Assembly (NCBI RefSeq): GCF_900155885.1
Contig: NZ_FTMB01000006.1
Coordinates: forward strand, 186,001-250,000
Length of the DNA stretch: 64,000 bases
Reading direction: 5' to 3'
Source: Rhizobium sp. RU20A
GTDB lineage: Bacteria; Pseudomonadota; Alphaproteobacteria; Rhizobiales; Rhizobiaceae
Both the position numbers and the translations under genes were made by a program. This document shows positions 63,562 through 64,000 of this stretch, one piece after another. The notes beneath the pieces are model-generated. The model ran no database searches. It was given only the letters and a program-made list of their open reading frames with translations, and had not been told where the DNA came from. Each line of letters begins with the position of its first letter. The first letter of the stretch is position 1.

Positions 63562-64000
63562 GCCGCTTCTCCAGCATCCGATGACAGAAGACGCATATAG
63601 GCCTTCGCCGAGGTCGTCTCGACCGTCGCCCGCGGCAGGTAGGGATAGATCGCCAGGTCCAGCCGCGGCGGCCGGCGTTCTACGCGGCACAGGATCAGAT
63701 GCTTGATCGCGTCGAAGCCGATCGCGCCGAGCTGGATGGCCTGCTTCACCGCCGCATGCAGGTCGGCGAGCTCGAAGCTTTCCAGCAGGCGAAGAACCTG
63801 CACATATTCCCGCCGGCCATGCTTTGCCATGCGATCTTCCATCAGCCGGCGCAGCGTGGCGAACTCTTGCGGCAAGTCCCATCCTTGCAGAGGTGCGGCC
63901 TGATCCAGCGCATTGATCTTATGCTCGATCAGCGGCAGATAATGAACAGGGTCGAAGATGACGTCTTCGCGTTCCCAGCTCCGGGGATGGCGAGCAATAA
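63558..64000 (-). CDS. istA: IS21 transposase IstA, C-terminal part (continues beyond window)
   Basis: The open frame enters from the right edge: HPRSWEREDVIFDPVHYLPL, then PLQGWDLPQEFATLRRLMED and YVQVLRLLESFELADLHAAV, typical of the IstA C-terminus. The catalytic DDE domain must lie to the right of the window. It ends with TGA overlapping the istB ATG. Confidence 0.9.
   Translation of the reverse strand, partial: IARHPRSWEREDVIFDPVHYLPLIEHKINALDQAAPLQGWDLPQEFATLRRLMEDRMAKHGRREYVQVLRLLESFELADLHAAVKQAIQLGAIGFDAIKHLILCRVERRPPRLDLAIYPYLPRATVETTSAKAYMRLLSSDAGEAA

Larger units (their letters stand above)
60837..64000 (-). mobile_element. IS21-family element (istA-istB), split by nested insertions, runs off the window
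   Basis: The right end starts tgtcaacggcggagtaaa at 60837 and contains repeated motifs (taaaaaccggcca, caaaagtcggcca) typical of IS21 ends. istB is split: its N-terminal part is at 62989-63561 and its last 29 codons at 60969-61059, with about 45 codons missing between. istA is at the window edge. The gap is filled by an IS66 remnant, which contains an ISL3 element. Confidence 0.8.

Overview
The window is chromosomal DNA from a GC-rich alphaproteobacterium, almost certainly a member of the Rhizobiaceae (Rhizobium/Ensifer/Shinella/Agrobacterium group; the genus cannot be fixed from sequence alone). The reasons are the gene order ctaD-ctaB-ctaG-ctaE-surf1-ispH-thrB-rnhA, a CcrM cell-cycle methyltransferase with CtrA-like half-sites upstream, an EcfG-type stress promoter upstream of a csbD gene, a pRiA4b ORF-3 protein, and many rhizobial-type intergenic palindromes.

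Layout. Positions 1-9.5 kb hold the aa3 cytochrome oxidase operon with its assembly factors (ctaD partial at the left edge, ctaB, a 47-aa membrane protein, ctaG, ctaE, DUF983, surf1), followed by ispH, a hicAB toxin-antitoxin pair, thrB and rnhA. Positions 9.6-18.9 kb are housekeeping and stress genes: peroxiredoxin, a DsbD-N-like protein, YqgE, CsbD, a zinc metallopeptidase, a GH25 lipoprotein, a PHA depolymerase and a GST. Positions 18.9-25.4 kb (minus strand) hold a membrane GGDEF/EAL protein, a GNAT, an M16 peptidase and thrC. Positions 25.9-43.5 kb hold a lipoprotein, two HAD phosphatases, ccrM, mutY, DUF721, a Phd/VapC-type pair, a DsbA-like lipoprotein, smc, a FabMG-like protein and ppdK. 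Positions 43.7-49.2 kb hold a triplicated 183-bp palindromic repeat, a DUF1499 protein, a LysR regulator, an MBL hydrolase, a cupin and a DJ-1/PfpI protein.

A tRNA-Gln gene at 49.48 kb marks an abrupt change. Everything to its right is accessory DNA. First comes an IS66-family element carrying a pRiA4b ORF-3 passenger, with one nonsense codon in tnpC. It abuts a truncated IS3-family element. Next is a lower-GC cluster (53.4-60.8 kb) of three acyltransferase-3 membrane proteins and two exported SGNH hydrolases with small membrane proteins. At the right edge an IS21 element was split by an IS66 element, which was itself largely replaced by an intact ISL3 element.

The best candidate for an undescribed system is the acyltransferase/SGNH cluster. 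Its parts resemble surface-polysaccharide O-acylation machinery: membrane proteins move acyl groups across the membrane and periplasmic SGNH domains transfer or remove them. No glycosyltransferase is present, so it would have to modify a glycan made elsewhere. No CRISPR array, phage structural gene or recognised anti-phage system was found. Domain and family names come from reading the translations and were not confirmed by database search.
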